Shown piece after piece: positions 35,221 through 48,600 of a stretch of 64,000 nt of DNA (its first letter is position 1; each line of letters begins with the position of its first letter). A program made the position numbers and the translations under genes. The notes under the pieces were generated by a model that was not told the origin of the DNA, searched no databases, and was given only the letters and a program-made list of their open reading frames with translations. Source of the stretch: Ctenosaura bakeri (Eukaryota; Chordata; Lepidosauria; Squamata; Iguanidae); the NCBI GenBank assembly GCA_948474755.1, contig CAOLHI010002537.1, positions 124,001-188,000 of the forward strand, read 5' to 3'.

Positions 35221-37700
35221 AGGGAGGAAGCAATCAATGGCGGGCCCCTGTGTGTCTGCCCCCGCTTAATAAGAGAAGCAAAGAAGCGCAACAGGAAAGG
35301 ACGCAGCTCCCCCCAGTGTGGTGTGACCCCCAACGTTGTGGAAGACCTTTGGCCAAAAACACACCCAAGCAGCCCCCACGTGATGCAGACTGCTCCTTTG
35401 CACCATCCGGAGAACGAGGGCCGGACATGCAGCATGGCCTTGCTATTCCTGGAGGTGCACTGGGACAATTTGCGCCCCCTTCCCAGACGCAGGAGCTGCA
35501 CAGGGCATATTTCCCAAGTGGGGTCTCAGAGACCCAGCACTCTCTCTCTCTCTCTTACCTGGGCTCCAGCCTCCTTCCTCCACCGTATGCGAATCAGAGG
35601 GTCTCAGACGAGGGGACTGCCTGCTGCTGTTGCAGAGGGAAGACCCCAACACCACCACAGACCTAGGAGGCAAGCACAGACCGGGGGGGTGAGGTGAGGC
35701 AGCTCCCGCGCATGTGTCACGCCCTGCAAAGGGGCTCAGGAGCAAGCCCCCCTCTCCTCAAGAGGCACCCCTCCATTGGCCTACCTCCCCCCTCCCCCAC
35801 AGCCACCATGGGGTGCCTCAGGACTCCCCACCCCAGGGCTGCAGCACTGAGTTCCCTGCAATCCCAGCAGGCCTTTCGCCCATCCTGGATTCCGGCCCGA
35901 TTTACAGAGGGAAGCCTGGCAAGGTGGGGGGGGGGGGCTTGCTATGGAGAAGAAGGGCTCCCTCCCCTCCCCCACCCCACTCTCCAGCCACAAAACCAAG
36001 GGAAGCTCATCAAGGCAAGAGGCAGGCAGTGTGGGCCTGGTGCCCCCCAACCCCAGCCCCTCTGCGCCCACACAGGGCTCCCTACTGCCAGCTGGGGGGT
36101 GGGAGACCTCGTGGGGAAGGGCTGTGGAGGGGCGTGGGGGGACGTCAGCCGGCCCCCTGGTGAGTCCCAGCCAGGCCTCTGAGGGAGTGCGGCCAGGCAA
36201 GGCCCCGGCCCGGTCTCGGCCTACACGGCAGCGGAGGCTCCCCGGCCCTCCCAGCCTTTCCTCTGCAGCCAGCCGGGCCAGCTCACAACCGCCCAGGCCA
36301 GAAGCTGGGAGGAGCCCCCCCGTCCCTCCCCCGTGTGCCCAGGAGAGCGGGGGAGCTTGAGGGCCCACCAGGGAGCCTCCCTCGTTCCTGCTGCCTGGGG
36401 AGGAGGGCAATGAGGGGACTGAGGCAGCCACTCCCTCGGCTGGCTGGTTGGCTGGCAGGGAGGGGAGGGGAGGGAGGGAGAGGCTGGGGAGGGGTCCCGC
36501 TCCCGTGCTCCTGCTGGGCCCTCCCAGACTGGGGTGGGGTCTCTCCCCATTAGAAAGAGCAGAAGGCAAGCACGGGGAGGAGGGGTCCCCAGAGCAAGGG
36601 AGAGATTTGGGGAGGGAGAAGTCGAACAAATCCCCCGTTCTGGGCAGCCATGTATTCCTCCACGGGGGGCATCAGGCGGGATGCCCACTGCCAAGGAGCC
36701 ACTAGGGTGGCAGGGCAGAGGTGGGGAGGTGCAGGGGCGCCTCTGGGGCCAGAGAATCCTGGAGTTGGAAGAGACCACCAGGCCCGTCGAATCCAACCCC
36801 CTTCGGCCGTGCGGGAACCCCCAGCAAATGGCCACCCAGCCCCCGTCGATGCCACGACTACCACCGTCGCCCACCCCGGCCACTGGACCTGGGGTGCCCT
36901 CTCCACAAGGGATCCAGGCCTCTGCTGCCGTCACCCCTTCCCAGGTGAGAACACAGTGGCTTAGCTAGTGAGCCCCACGGGTGTGTGTGTCAGTTGGTGC
37001 CCCACCGCCTTTATTCCACTCTGCTGCCCCAGCTCAGCTGCCCGCCGGATCCCCCAGGCCAGCTATGGGGCAAATAAGCACATGGGGAGATGCCGCTTTG
37101 GACACAAAGAGGGGGGATCCTGAAGGACACGGAGCCCCCCCCCGTGCACATTTCTGTTCGGCCCAAGGCCCTCTGGGTGGGCCCTGCGTTGCACACTCAC
37201 ACATTTCAGTTCCGCCTGCTTTCACACCGAGGAACATATTTGGGGGGTTCATGCTGTTGCGTTGCTAAGCCAGGCTGCCCTGTGTGCTGCAGTCCTGTGA
37301 GAGCAGCCAAGGAACGTCAACGATGGGTGCTTCACTCCCCGCGCCGTCCGGTACAGTGAGGGGAGAACAAAGCCTGATCAGAGACCGTCCTATTCCGCTT
37401 TGGGCAGGTAATGAGATTTGGCCACGAGCCTATCATGCGCCGGGCCGATGGGTGCCTCAGTAATTGGGGTCTGAGGTGAGATAGGCCCCCCCGCCCGTTT
37501 CGGCACGGTGGGTTGACGGACTGGCCGCCTGTTTTGCCACTCGCGTAGGAAAAGCCCAGACAATCTCTTAGAACAAAGAGAGCTCTGCCTTTCCGGGGGA
37601 GCCAGAGCGTTCGTAGGCTCGTGTGCCTCTTGTTTCTCTTTCTGCTTCTCCGCTTCACAAACCGCATCCTCAGAGACCGGAACCGGCTTGGCTCTCGCAC
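35221..37700. other. M1AP-SEMA4F divergent interval, left part
   Basis: I see no coding exon. A CR1 3'-end relic in minus orientation lies at about 36753-36843. A short G run is near 35922-35938. The M1AP promoter and noncoding exon probably lie in this interval or in the adjoining CpG island, but nothing fixes them. Confidence 0.45.
36753..36843 (-). mobile_element. CR1 3'-end fragment
   Basis: The plus strand reads AGAATCCTGGAGTTGGAAGA, then a GACCACCAGGCC...ATCCAACCCCCTTC block and CAAATGGCCACCCAG. This is the reverse complement of the CR1 terminus. It is diverged and lacks the rest of the element. Confidence 0.7.
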
Positions 37701-39538
37701 CCCGAACCCTGCACGGCCACCCAATTCAGGGAGCGTCCTGTGTGGCTACGGTCTCCCCGTCCCGGCTAAGGCCAGGCGGGTGGGGTGGGGTGGGGGTGGT
37801 TTGTCAAGGAGTCCTGCCGCCGCCGCCGCCGCCCCCCCCGAGGCCGGCCCAAAGGCCAAAGGCCGGCCTGGCCTCTCCCGTGCCTTCGGGCGGCTTGTCA
37901 AAGGGGGCCACCGGGTCTCCCCAGCCACCCCAGCGCGCCAGAGGGCTCTTCCCTTTCGGGGAAGCGCAGGTCCCGCCCGCCTTGCCTCCCGGTGCTCTCG
38001 CTCCCCGGCCCGAAAGGTGCCCGCGCTGCTTCTCCACGGGTCAGTTCGCACAACCGGGGCAACGAACGTACAGCCGCCGCTCCCGCTAAATGCTCGGCGG
38101 AGGCGAGAACAATCTCCATTCGGGGGGGGCTCCATCTTCCCGGCGCGGGCGGGCCCCTCTGGGGCGGGGGGGCCGCCCCTAAGAAGCCTCTCCCGGTCTC
38201 CTGACAAGGCGAGGACGGGCTTCGGAAGCGAGGCCAGCCTTTGGACCTTTCTGGGCCAGGACGGGGAGGGCCTTCAGCCCCGGCGGCGGCGTCGACGCCC
38301 CGACCGCCCCCGGCCTTTGGGCCACCTGTGCAGGCCAGGCGTGGCCACGGTCGCCCGGCCCGGGCCTCAGCCTAGCCGGCACCGGGGGCTCCCCCGCCAC
38401 GGAGGGCCGGGCGCCCGGCCGCGGAGCCGCACCCAGCCCTGGGACCCCCCCCGCCACTGCCGGCTCGGGGAGCCCCTCCGCCAGAGGCCGGCCCGCATCC
38501 CGCTCCTCCGAACAGAGGGGCCCCAGACCGACGCCGGCCGGCCGGCCCGCCCTCCCGCCCAGCGATCCCAGGGAGGGAGGCGCCGAAAGGAGGGCGACCG
38601 CGAGAGAGCCCGAGGAGACCCCGCGGCCAGGCGGCCCCGACGCCCGCGGGCCCCGCCTTCCTTCCTCCCGAGGCGGCCGCCCGGCCACTTCCCGGGGCGC
38701 CCGGACCGCCCGCAGCCCTCGCCCGGGGCCCCCCCGCGCTGCCCCACCCCGGCAAGGAGGCCAGAGCGGCCCCTCCAGGCCCCCCTCTGCGGGTCGGAAA
38801 CGCACCCCGGGCCCCGCCCCGCTTCTTGGGGGCAGCGCCTGCCGCCCCTCGCCCCCCGGCCCCGGCCCCGCGCCTCGCCCGGCGGCAGCGGCAGCAGCAG
38901 CAGCGCCGCCTTCCCCCCTCCGCCGCCGACCTACTTTCTCCCCTGGGGGAGGGGGAGGGGGAGGACCACCACCGGGGGCTGCTTAAGATTTCGCCCGCCC
39001 CCGCCCGCGCAGAAGAGATCAGCCCGGCGGCCGCCCCCGACGCGGCTCCTCCGCCAGCGGGGCGCGCAGGAGCAGCCCTCGCAGCGAACCCCCCCGAGCG
39101 GGGACTCCCGGGGCGGCGCGTGGGGCGGCCCGCTCCCCCAGGCCCTCCCGCGGGAGGCGGGCAGCCCCCGCCCCGAGGCGCCTGCATCTGGGACACCGGC
39201 GCTTCCCGGGCTGCAGCCTCCCTGCCGGCGGAGGAGGAGGAGGAGGAGGCAGCCCCTGGGGGGGGAGACCCGGCCCGGCCCGGCCCAGCCCAGGAGGAGC
39301 CGCCTCTCCTGCGCGGCCCGGCCCGGCGCGCTTTGCCCCTCGCGCCCGGGCGCCCCCCTCCCGCCCCTCCCCGCGGGCAACAACTGCGCCCGCCCGCCCG
39401 CCCGCCTGCGCGCGTGCACGTGCGGGGCGCGCCGGGGGAGCCCTCCCCACTCCTCCCTGCCGGCGGGGCGGGGCGGGGCGGGGCGGGGGGGCGAGCGGCG
39501 CTACCTGCGCAGGGGGCGGGGCGAGCGAGTGCGGCCGG

Positions 39539-39546
39539 TGACGTCA
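39539..39546. promoter_or_regulatory. CRE palindrome TGACGTCA
   Basis: A perfect CREB/ATF octamer in the SEMA4F CpG island, flanked by GC boxes and lying 140 bp upstream of the start codon. By position it is a plausible core promoter element. There is no direct evidence of use. Confidence 0.6.
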
Positions 39547-39685
39547 CGGCCCCACCTGGCCGGGGGCGGGGCTTTGCTCCTCGCGGGCGGAGGCGGGGCG
39601 GCGCAGGCCGAGGAGACGGAGACGTCGCCGCTGCCGCCGCCGGATTGGGATCCCCGCCGCCCGCCCGCCCGGAGGGTCCGACGGG

Positions 39686-42600
39686 ATGGGGACGGCGCCC
39701 CTCCCGCCTCGGCACCTTCCTCCTCCGGCCGCCGCCGCCGCCCGCCCCGCCGCCCTCCTCGCCCTCCTCCTCCTCCCGCTCCTCGCGTCGTCGCCCCCGG
39801 CGGCCTCGGAGTCGCCCCCGGCCCAGCCCCGCATCGTGCGCCTCTTTCCCGGTAAGGGCGGCGGCGTTTCGGCTCCTGTTGCTTCGGCGCCGCGGTGGCC
39901 CTCCCCTCCCCTCCCCTCCCCTCCCCTCCCGAGGATGCCTCTCCCCTCCCCCTCTTTTCTCGGCCGCGGGGGGGCGGGCGGCGGAGGGGAGGCAGCCCGT
40001 TCGCCGGGAAGCCCCCGCCCCGCGGCGGGAGGGAGGGAGGGAGGGAGGGGGCCGGCCGCCTGCTTCTCCTCCCCTCCCGCAGCGGGTGGGGCGCTGGCCC
40101 CTCTCGTTTGGGGGCCCCGGGCAGGGGGGAGGGGGAGGGAGCGCGCGCATCGTCCGAGGCGGCGGCCGGCGAGGCTGAGCGGGGCCGGTCCCTCCGCCCG
40201 CCCCACCGGAAGGGGAAGCGCCCGGGCGGGGCAAGCGCAGCATCCCCCCTCCCCGCGCGGCCGTGGGGGGGCGGGCGTGGCGGCGGCGGCGGCGGCGGCC
40301 CCCTCCGGAGCGAGGGCCGTTTGCTGGGGGCGGCGGTGCGCCCGGGGGCTGATCCGCCCAGCGGGGCCGGGGGGGCGAGGATGAGGAGGGCGCGCGGCGG
40401 GAGGGGGGAGGGAGGGCGCGCGGCGTCGCTGGGCGGGGGGGCGGGTGGCCGCCCCGGTGCGGAGAGCGCCTGAGGCTGGGGGGCGGGGGGTCGCTTGGGA
40501 GGGTGCCGGGTGCCCCCGAGGCGCTTCCGGCGGGAGCGGGAGGGGGGCGCCCGGCGGCCGCAGAGGGCGGCGTTGCCTTCCCGACGCTTTCTTTCTTTGC
40601 GGTTTTATTCCTGCGTTTCGGCCGGCAAAGTTGCGCGGAAACACCCGCAGTTGAAAGGGGTGGAAAACAAGCTCCAGAGCCGCTTAAGCAGCGCGTTGCC
40701 GGCGGGCCTGGCAGCGGTTCCGGGCGGGCGCCCTCCCGTCTTCGGGGGTCCTGATTGTAATGCGGGGTCGCGCCGGTTTAAGGGCTTCTTGCGGTACGTT
40801 TTCCCGTTATTGGTGTTTCTCGGTCCAGACCGCGGAGGAGGGAGCGGAGCCGCCCTGAGAGACGACGCCGGCACAGAGCAGGAGGGGGCTGCTGGCCGGG
40901 GCGGGAAGAGCCCCACCTGGGACCGGGGGGTGGGGGCGGTTCTGCAGACCCAGAGCCCGGGGGGGACCCTGGGCTTCCCTGGGAGGAGAGGAGGGCGGCC
41001 TCTGCCAAGCCGCTTCGAAGGGGAGCGACGGTCCCTTAGGTGGCCGGCCGGCCCCAGAGGCCTGGAGAGGCACAGGAGGGCCTTCAGAGGGTAGGACCCC
41101 CCCCGTGAGGGTCCACCTCAAGCCATTTTGGGCCTACCGATGCCTTTTTCCAACAGGAAGTGGCTCATAAATTAATCTGCAAGCCGTTTCCTGTCGGATC
41201 AAAGGGCTTTGCTGGCCCTAAAATAACTTAGATGAGGCCAAAACTGCCTTTCTATTCCTTGTAGGGGACATTGTGGGGGGGGCAATATGGCTGATGAGGG
41301 GGCCTCCAAGGACTCCCGGGGCAACGTGCCCCCCCACCCGCAGAATTTGCCCCCCTCTGCTCTGCAGGAACAAGAGGCAGGGCCCATTGCCTTTCAGTCT
41401 GTGGGGCTCCAGTCCGCCAGATGAAAGTCTTGAAAGGGTCCTACAGAGTTTATCAGTCTGTCAGGGCTCCAGACAGCCTGGGGAGGTGCCGCCCCCCCAA
41501 AGAGCATGACCGCATTTCCGAATCATCCGGAGTTGGCGGCCATGGTGTGGTTGGTTTTCAGTTTCAGGTACGTTAAAGCTGCTTAACGTAGTCACGCTTT
41601 ATTTGGAAAGAAACGCTGTGTTTTTAAACACAGAAAATAGTTTTTTTGCTTAAAAAAACACAGTCAGCAGGATTAAATCTCCGGAAAGTTTGGTGTTTAG
41701 CTCAACTGGGACATGTTAGCGGCTCTGCGCTGAGGAGGGCTGACGGGGATTGCCAGTGGCGGTTGCTCCAAAGATGGGACGGAGGGGCAAACCCTTGTCT
41801 CAGCCTGGCCCACTAGCTATTGCTATAAAGTTGGCTCAGGTTCCGTTTCCCCCTTTTTTGGAGATGTGGACAATTTTTGTCTCCCTCCAGTCTTATGGGA
41901 CTTTTTCTCCAAGAGCTCTCAAAGATTGTTGCCTGGGATTCTGTTCGTCTAACCCCCTGGAACGTAGTTCGTTTGGCCCTGGAGACTTGGATTTGTTTAA
42001 CATAGGCAGGTGAGTGGGAAACGGAGCAATGGCTTCGAACGTCAGGAAAAGAGATTTCTCCTAAGGGTAAGAGCTGTCCGGCAGTGTAATACGGCACTGG
42101 CTGGGTGGGTTGTGGTGGAGTTTCCCCTCCTCTGGAGGACTTTAACATTAGAGGGATGGCTATTGGTTGGAAGCGCTTTGCTGGAAGAACTCAGACAGAT
42201 TTTCCCAAACTGGGGTTCAGAGGGTGGGCATCAGAAGGCGAGCGAGGTTCACCGTTGTGGGCGTGCGCAGTGGCAGAAGGAAATTGGCAGCTCCCCGCAC
42301 ATCCTCCTTGTGGCTCCAGACCAGGTGGTGACTGACCGGAGCCCCGGGAGGTCTTCGGGCGGCGGTTGATATGGCCCCGTGCAAACATTCACCCTTCATG
42401 GGCCTGTGTGGTGGCTGTGAGAAAAAGGGTTCCTGTTGTCCTTGCTCTCTTCAGTGTAGGGGAGACCAGCTCCCTTGTGGCCCTCTGGAGGTGGCCCCCT
42501 CCTGCTGAGGCCCCTGCCCTGTCCTCCCCCACTGGCCCACAGAGGGCCACTCCGAAGCTGCGCCTGGGCCAGCCAGGCTGTTTGCAGAAGGGGGTGTGGG

Positions 42601-45600
42601 CCACTGTTTGCACTTGCTCTTGGAGAGGGCGGTGATTGCCCAAGGCGGGGCCCTGAATCCACTAGCTGGCTTTCTGGGTTTTCTCTTGACTTCCAGCTGG
42701 TTGCTGTGGGGGGTCCTCCGTAGCCCTTCTGCTCCACGGGCTGTGCTGCCACAGCTGGTACTGTTGTTGTCTTCCCGGGGTAGACTTGGGAGTTGGGGTC
42801 CCCGCCTCCCAGCAGGCTGAGTGTTGCCCCAGAACCCTGGCATCTTTTGCTGGGTGCCTGCGGGATGGACTAGGGGTCCTCCTGGTGCCCTGCCCACCCT
42901 GTTGCCATGGGTCTCCCTGCCTGAAGAGACAGGTTCAGTCTTCTTTGCTTTTGTGCTGAGGCTTCACTTCCCGGGGTAATGGAAGTGGGAGTCCCCACTA
43001 GAGGTTGGTGGGTCTGAGGCGCCTTGACAGTCCTGGCATTGCCCCCACCATGTGGCAAACAGGCCTGCTTGGTTTGGCTTCCACAAAGTGGGGAGGCGGG
43101 GTCTGGCGGCGGGCAGGTAACAGGCTTCTTTGGGGGCTCATAGCGTGTGGGTACCCTTTCTTCTTAGGGGGATTAAATTGGCTCTGCCCCCCCCGCCAAG
43201 TCTTATGGCTTTTGGACTCTGGCTGTTGAGGCATCTGTACCCAAGTGGTGTCTCCTTCTGAGCAAGTGGCCAGGCGTCTTTCTGGCCTGGGGGCAGTGAA
43301 GCAGAGGTGGAGGGGGCTGCATGTTGATTCTGCTCACTCGGGTGCGAGCCCCCTCCAAGGCGGTGATCGTGGAGGCAGCGATGGTGAGGTGGCTGGAGGT
43401 TGCGTCTCCTGGGTGATCTTGTCCAGTGGACGTCAGTGGCCATCTGCGCTCTGGCCCAGGGAGCCAAGCGGGGGGCCCTCAGCCACCCCCTGTGACCAGC
43501 GTGCAAGAGGCACCTGGAACTCTTGACTGGTCTTCTCTGCCAGATCAGTTTCTTTCCTGTGGCCTGAGGAGGATGGCAACGTGGTTGGATGCACCTGGCC
43601 ATTTGCCTGCAGGGCCTGGCTCACAAGCCCTTCGTGCCTTCTGGTATCTTTTTTCTTGTTTGGGATGGGGTTGGTCTGCTACCAGGAGCCATAGGTCCAC
43701 TCTTTTCGGAGAGGGAGAAGAAGGAGTTCTGGCTTGGTGGGGGGAGCACAAGGCCATGGTTGGTCCAGAGGCTTTCAACCACCGGAGGCTGGTTGCCCGT
43801 GCCCTCTTTTGGGCAAGCTCCCTGTGTGGGTAGCTGCCGGCCAATGCCAGGCCTTTTGGCTTAGAACAGGCCCCTCTCCCCCCTGCCCCTCAGTCCTTTA
43901 TTCTTGGCCTTCAGTCCTTTACTCTTGGCCTTCAGGTTTTGGAAGTGGTGCTGGGGTGAGATGGGTGAGCCCACCCCGCCTTGACAGCTTTTTGCTGACC
44001 TCATTGGTCCTCACGGTCTTTGTGTGTGCGTGCTTTCTGTTACCCATGGCTGGGGCATGCCCTTTTGGCTTGGCCTCCTGGGCTGGGCATTAGTGGGGGT
44101 CTGTGGGAAGGGGCTGCTGGGCACTAGGGATGGTGCTGCTGAGCATCTGTGGCCCTTGAGGAGGAGGCCTCCAGGAGCCCTTCTGGATACTGTGTGTTGG
44201 AGAGGCGCGTTGGTCCCTTTGCCTTGCCCTTCCTGGCCAGCTCTGGCACTCAGCCACTGGTGCTCCCCCTCAGGGCTCCTTGCAGGAGGAAGAACTGGCC
44301 CGGCCTTGCTTCAGAGGCTCCCGCGCCCCCCCCCAAGTCTGGGGAGCTGGTGTTCATACTGTCCCGCTCCAGCACACACAGAACCTCTCTTGTCCCTGTG
44401 CCGTGCCTGAGGCCCTCTGGCATCCCCCCGAAAACGTACAGTGCCATGTTTGTCTGAGACTGAAGAGGAGCAGCAGTGGGGGTGCCCTCCCCCTTGCCCA
44501 CCCGCCCCAAGGGACTGGGACTGTAGTGAGGAATGCTGGCCAGGGCTCAGTTTTGGCACTCTGCACGCGAGGAAAGGGCACGCCCGCAGGGTGTGGCTCC
44601 GTGCTGGAATTTGGCTGCCCAAGGGAACGAAGGAGGGAGGGAGAGAGAGAGAGAGAGAGAGGCAGCTGCCTCCTGGCTGAAGCAGCTGGGCGGGTGCCTT
44701 GTCCGCAACGGACTCCCCTCGGGGCCTAGGATCCCGGGCTGGGGGGCAGGTGGTGATGGGTCCCGTCAGTAGCATCCTTGCTTCCCCCCCCATAGAAGAA
44801 CTCTGAAGCTGCCGTACTCTCCGCCCCCCCCCAGTTGGTGGCATTTCCCCTTGTGGATCAACAGCTAAATGGCCACTAAAATGGCTGCGGTGGGCAAGCG
44901 CCAGGATGGGTTCCGGACAAGTTGTTCTGGTTTTTCCTTGCCCAGGAGGGCTGGTAGATGGGCTGGGGTGCGTGCCCCTCAGAGGCAGGCAGTGGGCACT
45001 GAAGCTGAGGCCACGTGTGGATCTCTGGTAGGAAAGACGGCTGGCTGGCTGGCTTGGAGCAGTCTTTTAGGAGTTGCCTTGTCTTTGGGGAAAGAGCTTG
45101 TTTGCTGAGCAAAACCAAGTGTGCACGTGCTCAGAGGCACTCAACCCAAAGAAACAAAACCGGACATCCAGACTGTGATGATGGTGGGGGTGGCAGGCCT
45201 CTTGGAGTCTTCACAGTGGCTTGGGGCTCTCTGGCCACCCAGCTGGGCACAGCTGGCCCAGTGCCCTGTGTGAGGAGGCACTGTGAGGACCTACACTGGC
45301 ACCGGCCAGAACAGTGTTATGGGGGAGCAACTTGGGGGTATTAGATCTCCTGACTACCCGGGCAGGAAGTCCTCCAGAGCCCATTCCTGGGGTCCCAGAT
45401 CCTGACTGGGGTCACTTTGACTCTTGATCCCATGAAGAAGGGGTAGTGGCTGAGGTGAGGCATGGCTGCCTGGGGGGGGGGCTCTCTTGTTGGTCCTCCA
45501 CCCTTAAGGGTGGTCTTGGGGAGCTTAGGCAGGTAGGCTGGCACCGAGGCAGCCTGCATCTGTGTGCAGCTTTCAAGTTTCACTCCCTCTGGTATGGAGG

Positions 45601-48600
45601 TGGGTTTTGGTGCCCGTGCCCAGCACTGCCAATCCGAGATGCCTTCCTGGAGCGGAAGGGCCCACCAGCAGGTTCCATGTGAATCACTTCCTTTGTGGCT
45701 GGGGACCAGCTGTGGTAGCACTCCCTAGATATCCTGGGGGCTGCTTCACAGAGGGGCATTGGAGTGCTGCGGGTTATTTTCAGACCTGACTCTCCCTGGG
45801 CCTGAGATCCCTGCCCCCCTGGCCCTGTTGGCTCCTCCGGGCTCAGCAGGAGGCCTCCCAAAGGCACTTGCATGTTGGGGGGGGGGTTGGCACTGTTTTC
45901 TGGCTCTGAGCCACTGCCTGGCCCTGCCACTCCCTCACGCCCTGCCCACACCCTGCCCACAGCCCAGTTTGTTTGTCTTCCCTTCCCTTCCCTTCCCTTC
46001 CCTTCCACAGACAATCAGATGGGGAGGGGGCTGCTCTGGTCCCAGCAGTGGGCCTGGCTGCGAACCCCCCCTGCGATGGTGGAGCCTTCCTACAGCCAGT
46101 GTTTCTGTTGTCGCATTCCTGTCGCTGAAACACGGGATTGTTTGTGGGCAGCTGAATGCCTCCCTTCAGGCTGGCCTGGCCTGGGGGGGCTCTGGGGATG
46201 ATGAGGCACTGACCCCCTGCCCCACCTCTTTGCTTACAGTCCACAGATGCTCTCAAGCGTGAGGGCCACAGGGAGGGAGTGGGGGGGGCTCCCACCTTGA
46301 ACAAACAGTAGGAAAAGGATCCCCACATTCTGTCTCCCATTGCCCTCTCCCCATAGCTGAAGGCCTGTCTCCCCTAGGAAGCCGCCCTTCCAAAACTGGG
46401 GAAAAGAAAGGCAAACTGCCTCTGCTATCGGGAGGCATCTGGTGTGTTGATGGAGGAGGGGGTTGGTTGGTCCCCACGAGCTTTCTGATCTCGCTTTAAA
46501 TAGCTCCCCCAGAACACCCCCAAGTGTCAGTCAGTGGCTGTCACCCCATCTTGTGGCAGGAAGTTCTACAGTTCAGCTCTACTTGTGTTTTTGGGGGGCT
46601 GGGGGTCTTGGGGCAGGGAGTGCCAGAGCAGCTGGGGGAGAAGCATGGGGCTTCTCAACACCCTGGCAAAGGGTACCTCTGCTTTGGGCCCCCCCAGTGT
46701 GTGCACCACTGGAGAGGGTTGAGAGGGGAGGTGCAGTTCGGGGGGGGCTTGTTGCGTATGTGTAAAGGCCGGGGGAGAGGAGTTCTTTTGATTGGCAGGA
46801 GCCCCTCCCTCTTTCTCCTTGAAGGGAAGGAGGCCGAAGGGGGCAGTGGCATTTTACCAGCCCAGGACCCCAGCTCTCTCCCCCCTTGAGAACGCGGCCT
46901 CCCTCGGCAGGGAGTTCCGGGGGATGACAGCGGCCCGAGTTGTTTCTGTCTGGTAGAATCCTAGAACCATAGGGCTGGGAGAGACCCCAGGGGCCACCCG
47001 GTCCAGCCCCCTTCTGCCCTGCAGGAAGACACACTCGGGGCTCCTACCGCAGCTCAGAAAGCTGAGTCCGCCCCCCCCCAAGGCTGGCCTTCAGCTCACA
47101 GGAGGCACCCTGTTGTTGTCTCAGCTGGATGCTCATTCTCCTGCCCCCCCTCCCGTCGAGTATCCGAGTATCCTGAGACCGAGGAGCTTACATGTGCAGC
47201 GGTTGTGCTAATTCTTCCTGTTCGGATTATGGCCTTGGCTGCAAGTCTGGGGCCCAGGTGGATCTAGTGACAGGCAGGAAGAACCCCCGGTCTAAAGAGG
47301 AGGGGCGGAGAGCCATGCTTGTTTCCAGGGGGCACAGGGGGAGCTGCCTGTTTTGTCAGGGGGGAGAAGCGAGGCTGAATGGGAAGGTGGGATGGAGAAG
47401 AGACAGGTCATAGAATAATGGAGGAGACCCCAGGGGCCATCGAGTCCAACCCCATTCTGCTATGCAGGAACACCCATCAAAGCATTCCCAACACATGGCC
47501 ATCCAGCCTCTGCTTAAGGACCTCCAGAGGAGGAAGAGACTCCACCACACTCCATGGAGGCAGCAGCAGATTCCACTACCGGACAGCCCTAACCATTAGG
47601 AAGTTCTTCCTGAGGTTCAAGTGGATTCTCCTTTTCTGTTATCTGAATCTATTGGTCCTTGTCCTGGGCCATTTCTGCACTATATTCTTATACTGCTATT
47701 ATTCCACTTTCAACATCCTATGGAATCCAAGGGTTTGCAGTTTAGGGAGGGGCATCTTTTGCCTCAGTAAACTACTAACCCCAAGTTTCCGCAGGACGTT
47801 GAAAGTGGAATAATAGCATGTAACAGTGTAGTGCGGAAATGGCCCTGGTCTCTGGAACAACAGAAAGCAAGGTCTTTGGGTTTCAAGCCTTGAACCACGT
47901 GGGAATGAGGTGATGAACAGTCCTGCCGCCAATCCCCCCACCATAGAGCAAGGTCACTCCTGGAAAGCATGGGGTGGCTGAGAGAGGTGGGGAGTATCTC
48001 TAGGGCATGAGGGGGCTGCTTTAGCTCTTCCGGCATGCCACTCCTCCGCAGTCCGCCTCAGAGGCCTGGCTCCACATGGCGCTGGGTGCAGCATCACCCC
48101 ACGCTTCCCTTTGCTCTGGAGCCCTTGCTCACCAGTAGCCCCTCTGCAGCGTGGCTAGTTAGCGGCTTCCCAGTTGCTGAGGAGCTGCCTTTTAGCTGCT
48201 GCCTGTTGGGAATATGGGTGGTACCAACAGTCTCTCCCTGAGGTCAGTTTCTGTTCCAGTGAGGGAGTGCTTTAACTGTTGGTTCCCATTCCACTCCCCC
48301 AGGTGTCCTGCAGCAGAACCTTTTCAGCTTGAGGAATGGAAAAAGGGGGAGCTGACAGCAGTTGTGTTGCAGAACAGCCGGCAGGTTGAAGGCTCCAAGC
48401 GTGTGCCGCAGATGGGGGCCCCAGCTATGTTTGGCTGTCCTGGCAGTGGAAGGGCCCCATTGAACCTGCACCTGGTGGTGCTGGGGGCCTTTCCCTTCCC
48501 CTCATCTTTAGTGCAGCTGGGGCTGGGGGGCCTCAGGGCGAGTCTTCTTCCAAAGCAGAAACAAGTGGCCAGTGCGACCCACAGGCTGACCACAGCAGAG

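Larger units (their letters stand above)
37700..41050. promoter_or_regulatory. SEMA4F: CpG island, SEMA4F promoter
   Basis: CpG-dense sequence surrounds the SEMA4F first exon at 39686. Immediately upstream are several GGGGCGGGG boxes and a perfect CRE palindrome TGACGTCA at 39539-39546, 140 bp before the ATG. The large open frames on both strands are Pro/Arg/Gly-rich artefacts. The island may be bidirectional and serve M1AP on the minus strand, which is inference. Confidence 0.75.

Noticed and set aside
37255..37275. RFX X-box (GTTGCTAAG) as an M1AP testis promoter element
   Set aside because: Only a half site matches the consensus and the M1AP start site is unknown.
37621..40243. Long open frames around the SEMA4F first exon (600-740 codons)
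   Set aside because: They are low-complexity by-products of GC content. Only the short first exon at 39686-39851 joins in phase to the rest of SEMA4F.
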